Source: CAMCYM01 sp964405405
GTDB lineage: Bacteria > Bacteroidota > Bacteroidia > Flavobacteriales_D > Sanyastnellaceae
Direction of reading: 5' to 3'
Assembly (NCBI GenBank): GCA_964405405.1
Contig: CAYONT010000004.1
Coordinates: 36,456 to 100,455, forward strand
DNA: 64,000 bases
Numbering within the stretch: position 1 is the first letter of the stretch; each line of letters begins with the position of its first letter. The notes under the pieces were generated by a model. The model did no database searches. It was given only the letters and a program-made list of their open reading frames with translations, and was not told where the DNA came from. Both the position numbers and the translations under genes were made by a program. Below are positions 17,335 through 25,817 of this stretch, piece by piece.

Positions 17335-18933
17335 ATGGATTTGACACTCATTCCTTGGATTCTCTTTTTGCTCTTGGTCGTAGAGCATTGCATCTTCTTG
17401 CCAGGGCTTCTCGCCAAGGCTGGTTTGCCGCGTTGGGTGGGTGCCGTCCCGGGTGTGAATTACTGGGGAGTTTTGCGGGCCATCAAACGGCCTTGGTACT
17501 GGATCTTCGTGTTGCCTGTGCCCGGCATCAACCTGATCATGTTCACGGTCATGCACGTAGAGCTCGGAGGAGCATTGGGATTTAAGTCTCCTGCAGACCG
17601 CTGGATTTCTGCCTTGTTGCCTTGGATTGCCTTGCCGAAGTGGGCACGCTCGGAATCGCCCTATCAAGCCCCCAACCCCGCGTTGCGCAAGGTTGGTTCT
17701 GCTTGGGCGGAGTGGCGCGAGTCTCTGGTCTGGGCCATTGTTGTCGCCAGCATGGTGCGTACCTTGTTGTTTGAGGCGTTCACCATCCCCACGGGCTCCA
17801 TGGAGGGCAGCATGCTGGTGGGTGATTATTTGTACGTGAGCAAGACGGCATACGGCCCCAAGGTCCCGCAAACGCCCATGAGTGTCCCCTTCATTCACAA
17901 TGTCATCCCGGGAACCATGTGGAAAAGCTACAATTCCTGGTTTTCGCTGCCCTACTTTCGATTGCCAGGTTGGCGCGGGGTGAAGCGCTTTGATGCGGTC
18001 GTGTTCAATTTTCCACACGGGGACACCATTGTGGTCGATCCGGAATTGGCCGGTCATGATTACTATGCCATTCTGCGCCGAGAAGCGTTGCAAATCGCTG
18101 GGAATGACTTGGAATTGTACCTCGAAGACCCCGAACGCTTCCTGCAAGAGGCTCGCTTGAAGTTGAGCCAAGGTCCTGGCATCCAGGGAAGGCCCCTGGA
18201 CAAAGCTGAGAATTACGTGAAGCGTTGTGTGGGCATGCCTGGAGATTTGCTGGAGATTCGAAATCGTTTGGTTTACATCAACGATGAAGAATTGAAACAG
18301 CCCGCAGGGGTTCAATTCGATTACCTCATCCGTTTTGATCAACCCGCTTCTGCTCAGCGTGCCTATCAAGCATTGGGATTGACCCAAGTAGATGTCGGAA
18401 GCATGCAACAAGATGGCACGGGGTTGTTGGTGGGACTGGCCCTCACGGAGGCGGAGCGAATGGCATTGGAGAAAAGCGGTTTGGCCTCAGAAATTGCCTT
18501 TGTCGACAACAGCAACCGAAGAGGGACGTTGGAGATGTTTCCCAATGTGAGCAGCCCAGAATTCGACCAATGGGACCCGGACCATCTGGGGCCCATCCGC
18601 ATTCCCAAAAAGGGCCTCGAGGTGGAGCTGACTGCCCGAAATCTGGCCTTGTATGACCGGGTGATTCGAGTTTACGAGGGACATGACCTGCGTGCGGAGA
18701 ATGGACAGGTTTGGATCGATGGGGTGCTGGCCTCCACATACACCTTTGCCCAGGATTACTATTGGATGATGGGTGACAACCGGCATCGGTCTGCGGACTC
18801 TCGGATGTGGGGATTTGTTCCTGAAACCCATTTGGTGGGAAGGGCGTCCTTTGTTTGGTTTTCGAGGCAGACAACAGCGCAGCACGGAGAATCCAAGGTG
18901 CGCTGGGACCGGGTTTTCACCACGGTCAAGTGA
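17335..18933 (+). CDS. lepB: Signal peptidase I
   Basis: 532 aa, long as usual for Bacteroidota. Three to four N-terminal hydrophobic segments precede the catalytic domain. The Ser box is FTIPTGSMEGSMLVGDYL (about residues 150-167, nucleophile in GSMEGSM). The general-base Lys lies in NYVKRCVGMPGDLLEI (about 292), and the box E-like GDNRHRSADSRMWGFVPE is near the C-terminus. A roughly 150-residue insertion sits between the Lys region and the final box. It removes Sec signal peptides, which would include those of the T9SS cargo proteins here. Its stop overlaps the GTG of wbqC (GTGA). Confidence 0.95.
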   Translation: MDLTLIPWILFLLLVVEHCIFLPGLLAKAGLPRWVGAVPGVNYWGVLRAIKRPWYWIFVLPVPGINLIMFTVMHVELGGALGFKSPADRWISALLPWIALPKWARSESPYQAPNPALRKVGSAWAEWRESLVWAIVVASMVRTLLFEAFTIPTGSMEGSMLVGDYLYVSKTAYGPKVPQTPMSVPFIHNVIPGTMWKSYNSWFSLPYFRLPGWRGVKRFDAVVFNFPHGDTIVVDPELAGHDYYAILRREALQIAGNDLELYLEDPERFLQEARLKLSQGPGIQGRPLDKAENYVKRCVGMPGDLLEIRNRLVYINDEELKQPAGVQFDYLIRFDQPASAQRAYQALGLTQVDVGSMQQDGTGLLVGLALTEAERMALEKSGLASEIAFVDNSNRRGTLEMFPNVSSPEFDQWDPDHLGPIRIPKKGLEVELTARNLALYDRVIRVYEGHDLRAENGQVWIDGVLASTYTFAQDYYWMMGDNRHRSADSRMWGFVPETHLVGRASFVWFSRQTTAQHGESKVRWDRVFTTVK

Positions 18934-19580
18934 GTCTGCAGGGGGGCTTTGTCCTGCCCACCGCTCCGTTTCCCTCCTTGCATTGGTGGTGGGCGGCGCA
19001 ACAGCCCGGTGCGCTGTGGGATGGCCATGAGCATTTCGTCAAACAGACGCCCCGGAGCCGGTGGTTGATGGCGGGACCTCGTGGTCCGGAGTGGATCACC
19101 CTGTCTGTAGTGCACCCGCAGCAGCCGCACGCACCCACCTCTCGGATGGGGTTGTCGCCCCATATCCCTGCCCGAAGGACTTGGCGTGCCATCCAAACCT
19201 GCTACGGAAGTGCGCCTTATTTTGCCCATTTGGCCCCAGAACTGGAGCCGCTCATCCTGAGCATAGACGCTGGGGGAACGCTAGAGGACTTCTGCGTTCG
19301 CAGTTGGCAGTGGGTTCATGCTTGGACCGGATGGAAACTCCCTGAGGCATCGCCCACCTACGTCGAAGTGGGAAGAGGCCCAGCTGGACCGTGGGATTTG
19401 CGTCACAAAAGAAACTTATTGGGTGCCGAATGGACCTTTGTGCCCTACTCACAGGTCTTTTCTGACCGAATGGCCTTTGTCGCCGGTTGTTCGGTTCTGG
19501 ACGCCCTGATGGTTTGGGGTCCAGAGGCCGGGCCGCGGTTGACTGATTGGGTGCGTCCGACATGGGCAGTGCCTTCGTAA
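18930..19580 (+). CDS. WbqC-like family protein
   Basis: 216 aa, start GTG at 18930 overlapping the lepB stop by 4 nt. The longer open frame from 18855 lies inside lepB and was rejected. Family features are LPTAPFPSLHWWWAA, then HFVKQTPRSRWLMAGPRGPEWITLSV, and the C-terminal HKRNLLGAEW...YSQVFSDRMAFVAGCSVLDALMVWGPEA. WbqC relatives occur in polysaccharide loci, but in Bacteroidota the gene is fixed next to lepB and its activity is unclear. Confidence 0.82.
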   Translation: MSLQGGFVLPTAPFPSLHWWWAAQQPGALWDGHEHFVKQTPRSRWLMAGPRGPEWITLSVVHPQQPHAPTSRMGLSPHIPARRTWRAIQTCYGSAPYFAHLAPELEPLILSIDAGGTLEDFCVRSWQWVHAWTGWKLPEASPTYVEVGRGPAGPWDLRHKRNLLGAEWTFVPYSQVFSDRMAFVAGCSVLDALMVWGPEAGPRLTDWVRPTWAVPS

Positions 19581-19616
19581 TTTTGGGCCACGCCCACCAA
19601 ACAGGGTGCTTTTTGG

Positions 19617-20720
19617 ATGATGGAACCCACCACCCTGCTTCGGACACCGCTGCATGCAGCCCACGAAGCACTGAATGCCCGGATTGTCCCGTTTGCGGGC
19701 TATGAAATGCCCGTGAGCTACGCCGGTCTCACCGAGGAGCACCAAGCCGTGCGGAACCGGGCTGGGATGTTCGATGTCAGCCACATGGCTGAATTCGAAC
19801 TGCATGGACCGGATGCCTGTGCCCTCATCCAGTGGATCACGACCAACAACGCTGCTGCCTTGGCTGATGGGCAGGTGCAGTATAGCTGCATGCCCAATGG
19901 CGAGGGAGGCATTGTGGATGATTTGTTGGTCTATCGGTTTCATGCAGAGCGCTGGATGCTCGTGGTAAATGCTTCGAACCACGAGAAGGACTGGAACTGG
20001 ATTTTGGAGCAGATGGAGCGGAATCCATGGGACGTCCAGATTTTTGACCGCTCCTCGGATTGGGCGTTGATTGCCGTGCAGGGTCCTGAGGCAGCGGGAT
20101 TGGTGGCGGGACTGAGTGACGCGCCCTCGCCGGAGGGTTTGGCCTATTACACCTTCCGAGAAGGTACGGTGGCTGGTGTGCCTGCCATTCTCTCTGCAAC
20201 AGGCTATACAGGCGCCGGAGGTCTGGAACTGTACGTGCCTGCGGAGGCAGCTGAGCGGGTTTGGAACGCCCTGCTGGCGTTGGACATCCCGCCTTGTGGT
20301 TTGGGAGCACGCGACACCCTCCGGTTGGAGGCGGGATTCTGCTTGTATGGGAACGACATCGATGATACCACCTCCCCCATTGCGGCTGGATTGGGCTGGA
20401 TCACGCGTTTCAACAAGGAATTCATCGATCGGGAACGTTTCGAAGCGGAGAAGGCAAACGGTTCTCCTCAGGTGTTGCGGGGTTTCAAAATGCTCGAACG
20501 CGGGATTCCACGCCAAGGATATCCCATCGTCGATTCGGCCGGTAGCATCATTGGAAGGGTGACCAGTGGCACCATGTCCCCCACCCTGGGCTATGGCATT
20601 GCCATGGGGTATGTGGATGCAGCCCATGCTGGACTGGGGAATCAGGTCGGGATCCAGGTCCGACAGAAGAACCTGGCAGCAGAGGTGGTGAAACCCGGTT
20701 TTTTGCCCAAAAAAGGATGA
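19617..20720 (+). CDS. gcvT: Aminomethyltransferase (glycine cleavage T protein)
   Basis: 367 aa. T-protein of the glycine cleavage system, which transfers the aminomethyl carbon to tetrahydrofolate. Signatures are RTPLHAAHEALNARIVPFAGYEMPVSYAG, FDVSHMAEFELHGPDA, the catalytic-Asp-region GGIVDDLLVYR, NASNHEKDW, QGPEA, SATGYTGAGGLELYVP and GLGARDTLRLEAGFCLYGND. Length is normal. Start ATG 19617 or the adjacent ATG 19620. comB overlaps its stop by 4 nt. No gcvH or gcvP is in this window. Confidence 0.95.
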   Translation: MMEPTTLLRTPLHAAHEALNARIVPFAGYEMPVSYAGLTEEHQAVRNRAGMFDVSHMAEFELHGPDACALIQWITTNNAAALADGQVQYSCMPNGEGGIVDDLLVYRFHAERWMLVVNASNHEKDWNWILEQMERNPWDVQIFDRSSDWALIAVQGPEAAGLVAGLSDAPSPEGLAYYTFREGTVAGVPAILSATGYTGAGGLELYVPAEAAERVWNALLALDIPPCGLGARDTLRLEAGFCLYGNDIDDTTSPIAAGLGWITRFNKEFIDRERFEAEKANGSPQVLRGFKMLERGIPRQGYPIVDSAGSIIGRVTSGTMSPTLGYGIAMGYVDAAHAGLGNQVGIQVRQKNLAAEVVKPGFLPKKG

Positions 20721-21508
20721 TGAACCGGGTTGAACTTTGCTTCTCACCCGCCGATTTTCATCTGTACGAGAAGGACTTTGAGTTGGTGGTGGTCATCGAT
20801 GTGCTGCGGGCGACCTCAGCCATCTGTGCGGCCTTGGAGCACGGGGTGGGCCGAATTTTGCCGGTGGCCACTGTGGAGGAGGCAAAAGCCTATCAAGCCC
20901 AGGGCTATTTTGCTGCTGCTGAGCGAAATGGCATGGTGGTGGAAGGGTTCGAACTGGGGAATAGCCCACTGGGGTATTTGGAGCGGGCGGCCGCATTGCA
21001 GGGCACAACTGTGGTCATGACTACCACCAACGGAACCAAGGCGATTCATTTGGCCCGCAACAAGCAGACGGTGGTCATTGGGTCTTTGCTCAATCTGGAG
21101 GCCCTGTGCCAGTGGCTGATCGCGCAGCGCAGGGATGTTCTGCTGCTGGGGTCGGGATGGAAGGACAAGTTCAATCTGGAGGATACGATTTGTGGGGGCG
21201 CCATTGCGGACCGACTGATCACTTCAGGCTGGTTTCGTGCGGAAGAGGACAGTACTGTAGCAGGGAAGTTTATTTACCGTTCTGCCCGGGACAACATGTT
21301 CGCCTTCTTGCGTGCATCCTCCCACCGCCGGCGACTGCGAAAGCTCCATTTGAATGCAGATGTGAAGTACTGCCTTACGCCCAATCAGTTGAAGACGATT
21401 CCTATCCTGCGGGACGGATTCTTGGTGAAATTGCCCGCCCATGAGCAAGGGGAAGTGGCAGCGGGTGACGTGGCGCGGAATCAGAATCGCGCGCCGGGGC
21501 AGATTTGA
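20717..21508 (+). CDS. comB: 2-phosphosulfolactate phosphatase family protein (ComB)
   Basis: 263 aa. It matches the ComB fold: VVIDVLRATSAICAALEHG, EGFELGNSPLGYL, VVMTTTNGTKAIHLARN and LLGSGWKDKFNLEDTICGGAIADRL. It hydrolyses 2-phosphosulfolactate in coenzyme-M biosynthesis in archaea. In Bacteroidota, which do not make coenzyme M by that route, the same family is widespread and its substrate is uncertain. Translationally coupled to gcvT. Confidence 0.88.
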   Translation: MMNRVELCFSPADFHLYEKDFELVVVIDVLRATSAICAALEHGVGRILPVATVEEAKAYQAQGYFAAAERNGMVVEGFELGNSPLGYLERAAALQGTTVVMTTTNGTKAIHLARNKQTVVIGSLLNLEALCQWLIAQRRDVLLLGSGWKDKFNLEDTICGGAIADRLITSGWFRAEEDSTVAGKFIYRSARDNMFAFLRASSHRRRLRKLHLNADVKYCLTPNQLKTIPILRDGFLVKLPAHEQGEVAAGDVARNQNRAPGQI

Positions 21509-22424
21509 CATCGCCATACGTTGGCTCGGGGCAGCGGTATGTTGCCTTGGGTGGGGATTTGCGCCCCACCGAACCATCCAGGGAGACGCCATCCAGTCGC
21601 TCCCCCCTCCCCTGTTCGCCTTTTTCAAATACCATGGGGATTGGTTGGTTCAACACGCGACGGATGCAGACCAGCGAAAACATGCCGTAGTGGGCGAATC
21701 GGAGAAGCATTACATCGATTTGGACCGTTACGGCGCCAACTTCGATTCCGCGGCGGTGGTGCTCCCCCGATCCTGGCGGGATGCATGTGAACGTTGGGGG
21801 GAAGAGGAGCTTCGGGCGCACGGCATCGCCCCATGGAGCATCCTGTGGACGTACCGATCGCTCGTGGAAGCCTTTGCAGCCCAGGAGACCCCTCGGATTT
21901 TGCGACATGCGGCGGATTTGGGACATTATCTCGGGGACCTCCATGTACCCTTGCATACCACTTCGAATTACAATGGCCAGAAAACAGGCCAAACCGGCAT
22001 CCACGGGCTCTGGGAATCCCAGGTGCCGGCGCAATTTGGGCCCAGGGGATTTGGGCTAGCACCGGGTCGCAGGGCACAATACGAATCGGATTGGGAGCAA
22101 CGGGTCTGGTCCATCCTGGCCCACAGCCACAACCAGGTGAACCGGGTGTTTGAGGCCGAGCGCGAAGCCACCCGGGCCACGGGCGAGTCCGCCAAGTTTG
22201 CGTACGTGGAAACCGGCCGCTTGCAGCAGCGCATGCATTCTCCTGCGTTTTGTGCTGCATTTCACGGCGCACTGGAAGGCCAAATCCCTGCGCAAGCGCA
22301 GGCGGCCGCGGGAACGATTGGGGATGCGTGGTATTCCGCCTGGGTGGATGCGGGTTCGCCCCCTTTGCCCGAACTTCCCCGGAACAACCTTTGGACAAGG
22401 TTTCAAAACTGGATTTGGGGATGA
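21441..22424 (+). CDS. Zinc-dependent phospholipase C / S1-P1 nuclease family protein, exported
   Basis: 327 aa. A basic N-terminus and signal segment (AIRWLGAAVCCLGWGFAPHRT) lead into a helical zinc-enzyme domain. Candidate ligands are W and H at WGFAPHRTIQ, HATDADQRKHA, HYIDLDRYG, and HAADLGHYLGDLHVPLHTTSNYNG. The last HxxxD-like cluster is the hallmark of the family. GIHGLWESQVPAQF is also typical of the Bacteroidota subgroup. The start at 21441 overlaps comB by 68 nt; GTG 21465 is an alternative. Either phosphodiesterase or nuclease activity is possible. Confidence 0.82.
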   Translation: MSKGKWQRVTWRGIRIARRGRFDIAIRWLGAAVCCLGWGFAPHRTIQGDAIQSLPPPLFAFFKYHGDWLVQHATDADQRKHAVVGESEKHYIDLDRYGANFDSAAVVLPRSWRDACERWGEEELRAHGIAPWSILWTYRSLVEAFAAQETPRILRHAADLGHYLGDLHVPLHTTSNYNGQKTGQTGIHGLWESQVPAQFGPRGFGLAPGRRAQYESDWEQRVWSILAHSHNQVNRVFEAEREATRATGESAKFAYVETGRLQQRMHSPAFCAAFHGALEGQIPAQAQAAAGTIGDAWYSAWVDAGSPPLPELPRNNLWTRFQNWIWG

Positions 22425-23542
22425 AAATTCTGTTGCTGGATGCCTTTCATGGCGGTTCCCACCGGGCTTGGAGCGCGGGATGGAAGGGCTGGGCCGATGA
22501 GGAAAATGAAATCGAGTTGGAACTTTGGACACTCCCCGATCGCAACTGGAAATGGCGGATGCACGGTGCCGCAGCGTTTTTTGCGCAACGCACAAGGGAG
22601 ATGGGTTCTGAGCTACCGAATTGGATCGTGGCCACCGACCTCCTGGATGTTGCACAATTCCGGGGGTTGCTTCCTGCCCATTGGCGGCAGATTCCCGTCG
22701 CTGTTTTTTTCCACGAGAACCAACTGACCTATCCTTGGTCTCACACCGATCCCGATGCGGATTCTGAACGCCGGACAGCTTACGGCTACATCAATTGGAG
22801 TTCTGCTTGTGCTGCTGACCTCATCCTCTTCAACTCGAACCACCACCGGGAAGCTTTTCTCGAAGCCGTTCCATCTCTGTTTCATGTCCTACCCAAACCA
22901 CATCCGAGTTGGGAACTGGATGGCATCCGGTCCCGTTCGCGGGTGCTCCCTGTGGGCATCGACCTAGCATCTCTCGATGCCCACAGGACCGAGGATTGGG
23001 CGGAGGATCATGACATCCCAACCCTGTTGTGGAACCACCGTTGGGAGTGGGACAAGGGGCCCGACCGCTTTTTTGGCGCTGTCGAAGCGCTTGATGCGCA
23101 GGGCTTCAACTTTCGCTGCGTGGTCATGGGCGCACAATTTCGCCGCGTGCCCGCGGTGTTTGAACAGGCCTTGAACCGCTGGCCCAGTCGATGGCTCCAA
23201 TGGGGGGGAACCGAAGACCGCGGTACCTATGTGCAGTGGTTGTGCCGATCCCAACTTTTGCTCCACGCCCCGCGGCAAGAGAACTTTGGAATCAGCGCCT
23301 TGGAGGGGATGTATTGCGGTGTGGTTCCTTGGCTTGCCCCAGGGACTGCAGGCACGGAAATCGCCCCCGGATTCCCGACTTGGGAGGCTCCCGAGGATTG
23401 CGTACAGCTTTTCCGAGACTGGCTGGCCTTGGATCCGGTGGAAAGGAAGAACCAACGGCTCCGTGCGCATGAGGTCGCATCCGCCTATGGATGGGAACAG
23501 GTGGGGCCGCAGTACCTCGCCGCCCTTCGTTCATCCGTTTGA
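22421..23542 (+). CDS. tRNA-queuosine alpha-mannosyltransferase homologue (DUF3524 / GTDC1-like, GT4)
   Basis: 373 aa, ATG at 22421 overlapping the previous stop (ATGA). The N-terminal domain is DUF3524-like: ILLLDAFHGGSHRAWSAGW, WTLPDRNWKWRMHGAA, and the diagnostic FFHENQLTYPW motif, then LILFNSNHHREAFLE. The C-terminal half is a GT-B/GT4 glycosyltransferase (LLWNHRWEWDKGPDRFF, LLLHAPRQENFGISALEGMYCG). The animal homologue GTDC1/QTMAN mannosylates queuosine-34 of tRNA-Asp. By homology this protein may modify queuosine in tRNA, but bacterial substrate specificity is not shown by sequence. Confidence 0.85.
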   Translation: MKILLLDAFHGGSHRAWSAGWKGWADEENEIELELWTLPDRNWKWRMHGAAAFFAQRTREMGSELPNWIVATDLLDVAQFRGLLPAHWRQIPVAVFFHENQLTYPWSHTDPDADSERRTAYGYINWSSACAADLILFNSNHHREAFLEAVPSLFHVLPKPHPSWELDGIRSRSRVLPVGIDLASLDAHRTEDWAEDHDIPTLLWNHRWEWDKGPDRFFGAVEALDAQGFNFRCVVMGAQFRRVPAVFEQALNRWPSRWLQWGGTEDRGTYVQWLCRSQLLLHAPRQENFGISALEGMYCGVVPWLAPGTAGTEIAPGFPTWEAPEDCVQLFRDWLALDPVERKNQRLRAHEVASAYGWEQVGPQYLAALRSSV

Positions 23543-23922
23543 TCCCGTACCTCCTTGGCAGGTACACCATACCCTCTTCCAACCCGCATGAAAAAGCAGA
23601 CATTCGCAGAGCCCAAACGAAGGATCTCACGTTCGCTTGCTCGCTGCTCTTGCCCTCCCATTCCGCACAAATGGGAGGGTCAATTGAACTGGTAATGAGC
23701 CTTATCTTGGGATAAACTTTCGACGAACACACAATCCTATCCGACGATAACAACCTCAGTCGGGACGCGGACTTGCGACGATTTCAGAAGTCGGAAAAAG
23801 TCAAAAATCAAGACCGGGCTGGTTTTTTTTTTCAGGAGTTTATCAGAACCTTGCGGGCTCATTCGGGGGCAACCTTCGGATGAAAACAGTAAACGTCAAG
23901 TCACTTTCAGATTGCCTTTGCC
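23543..23922. other. 380-bp non-coding region upstream of dnaA
   Basis: No gene seen. Contents by eye: a small stem GTACCT/AGGTAC (23547-23565); a perfect 10-bp hairpin (23653-23662 with 23670-23679); an inverted pair of TTATC cores (23702-23706 and 23711-23715 on the other strand); a further TTATCAGAA at 23840-23848; and a run of about 11 T around 23822-23832. It is distinctly more AT-rich than its surroundings. This could be the dnaA promoter/control region or part of an origin; no consensus DnaA box (TTATCCACA) is present. Confidence 0.5.
23653..23679. terminator. Perfect 10-bp hairpin, possible terminator of the upstream gene
   Basis: CCCTCCCATT and AATGGGAGGG flank a 7-nt loop. There is no T-tract on either side, so termination is uncertain; it could also be a regulatory hairpin. 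Confidence 0.4.
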
Positions 23923-25368
23923 ATGATCCAGGACCACATTCGCGTTTGGGACAATTGCCTCGCTGTCATCCAAGACAATGTCAGTGCCCAAGCGTTTAAA
24001 ACGTGGTTTTCTCCGATCAAGCCATTGAAGTTGGTGGAGCAAGTGTTGACCCTACAAGTTCCGTCCCAGTTCTTCTACGAGTGGTTGGAGGAGCACTACA
24101 TCCAACTGTTGAAAAAGACCATCCGCAAGGAGATCGGTCCGGATGCAAGGCTCGAATACAGCATCATCATGGAGCATGCTGCTACGGCCCGCACCGGCAA
24201 TGGAACGGTATCTCCTTACACCATCACCCTACCCGGATCCCAGGCGCCCCAGACCCGGAATGCGCCCGTACCGGTGCCTCCGGCAGCCTTGGAAGGCATC
24301 AAGAATCCATTTGTCATCCCCGGCTTGCGGAAGTTGAACGTCGATTCCAATCTCAACCCCAATTACGCCTTTGACCGGTTTATTGAGGGGGATTGCAACC
24401 GTTTGGCCCGCTCAGCGGGGTATGCCGTGGCCAACAAACCCGGTGGAACTGCCTTCAATCCTTTGTTGATTTATGGCGGGACGGGATTGGGAAAAACCCA
24501 CCTTGCGCACGCCATTGGGCTGGAAATCAAATCGCGCCAACCGGAACTCACGGTATTGTACGTGGGATCTGAGAAATTCACACACCAGTTCATCGATGCC
24601 GTCCGAAACAATTCGGTGAATGACTTCAGTCATTTCTATCAAATGATTGATGTACTCATCATCGATGACGTTCAGTTCTTCAGCGGCAAAGAGAAAACGC
24701 AGGATGTCTTCTTTCACATTTTCAACCACCTGCACCAAACAGGCAAACAAATCATCCTGACCTCAGACAAGCCACCAGTGGAAATGCAGGGAATGGAGCA
24801 ACGCCTGCTGAGCCGATTCAAGTGGGGCCTGAGTGCTGATTTGCAGGTGCCCTCTTTGGAGACCCGCATGGCGATTTTGGACCGGATGCTGTATGCAGAT
24901 GGCATCGATTTGCCACGCGAGGTGGTGGAGTATTTGGCCTACAGCGTGAACACGAACATCCGGGAACTGCAGGGCGCCCTCATCTCCCTGATTGCCCAAG
25001 GAAGCATGAACAAGAAGGTCATCACCTTGGAGTTGGCGAAGCAGATGATCGATAAGTTCGTGAAGAATACGGCCCGTGAGGTCAGCATCGATTACATCCA
25101 AAAGATTGTTTGCGATTATTTTGATCTCCCCATTGAGTTGCTCAAGTCGAAGACCCGCAAGCGGGAAATTGTGCAAGCTCGCCAGATTGCGATGTACTTC
25201 TCGAAGAAGATGACGAAAAGTTCCCTCGCCAACATCGGTCTGCATTGCGGTGGGAAGGACCATGCTACGGTGTTGCACGCCTGTCGGACCGTGACCAACT
25301 TGCAGGAAACGGACAAGCACTTCCGCCGGTATCTGGACGATTTGGAGAAAAAACTGGCCATCCACTGA
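23923..25368 (+). CDS. dnaA: Chromosomal replication initiator DnaA
   Basis: 481 aa. Domain I covers residues 1-80 (WDNCLAVIQDNVSAQAFKTWFSPIKP), followed by a linker. The AAA+ core has Walker A YGGTGLGKTHLAHA at about residue 184-194, Walker B LIIDDVQFF at about 243, sensor and arginine regions (QRLLSRFKWGLSADLQ), and ends with the IRELQGAL motif. The C-terminal DNA-binding domain has GGKDHATVLHACRTV, the box-contacting signature. It initiates replication at oriC by binding DnaA boxes and melting the unwinding element. The LMW-PTP gene starts 5 nt after its stop. Confidence 0.98.
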   Translation: MIQDHIRVWDNCLAVIQDNVSAQAFKTWFSPIKPLKLVEQVLTLQVPSQFFYEWLEEHYIQLLKKTIRKEIGPDARLEYSIIMEHAATARTGNGTVSPYTITLPGSQAPQTRNAPVPVPPAALEGIKNPFVIPGLRKLNVDSNLNPNYAFDRFIEGDCNRLARSAGYAVANKPGGTAFNPLLIYGGTGLGKTHLAHAIGLEIKSRQPELTVLYVGSEKFTHQFIDAVRNNSVNDFSHFYQMIDVLIIDDVQFFSGKEKTQDVFFHIFNHLHQTGKQIILTSDKPPVEMQGMEQRLLSRFKWGLSADLQVPSLETRMAILDRMLYADGIDLPREVVEYLAYSVNTNIRELQGALISLIAQGSMNKKVITLELAKQMIDKFVKNTAREVSIDYIQKIVCDYFDLPIELLKSKTRKREIVQARQIAMYFSKKMTKSSLANIGLHCGGKDHATVLHACRTVTNLQETDKHFRRYLDDLEKKLAIH

Positions 25369-25373
25369 GGCCG

Positions 25374-25817
25374 ATGCGCATCTTGGTGGTTTGCCTGGGC
25401 AACATTTGCCGATCCCCCATGGGAGAAGGTGTCTTGCGGGCCTTGGCGGAGAAAGCAGGAAAAAACTGGACCATCGATTCGGCAGGAACCTACGGTGGCC
25501 ATGCAGGAGAGGCTCCGGATCTTCGTGCCCAGGCGGCCATGCTGAAAATGGGATGGAATATTGAAACATTGCGCGCACGACAAGTGCGACGCGAGGATTT
25601 CGAACATTTCGACTGGATTCTTGCCATGGACCGACAAAACCTTCAGGATTTGAAGGTGCTACAGGGCACGGATTGGGACAAAGTGCTTCCCTTCATGCCC
25701 GACGGGACTGAAGTGCCTGATCCGTACTGGGGAGAGGCCGCTGACTTTGATTCCGTTAGGGCTATGTTGCAACAGGGTGGAGAATCTTGGTTACAACTCG
25801 GTTTTCCTGAGCGATGA
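25374..25817 (+). CDS. Low-molecular-weight protein-tyrosine phosphatase
   Basis: 147 aa. The P-loop VCLGNICRSP (CX5R) is at residues 6-15 and the catalytic acid loop VPDPYWG near residue 115. Length is typical for the family. The ATG at 25374 was selected; the frame is open further upstream inside dnaA. It dephosphorylates tyrosine-phosphorylated proteins or arginine in different bacteria; no cognate kinase is adjacent. Its stop overlaps the next start (ATGA, 25814-25817). Confidence 0.93.
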   Translation: MRILVVCLGNICRSPMGEGVLRALAEKAGKNWTIDSAGTYGGHAGEAPDLRAQAAMLKMGWNIETLRARQVRREDFEHFDWILAMDRQNLQDLKVLQGTDWDKVLPFMPDGTEVPDPYWGEAADFDSVRAMLQQGGESWLQLGFPER

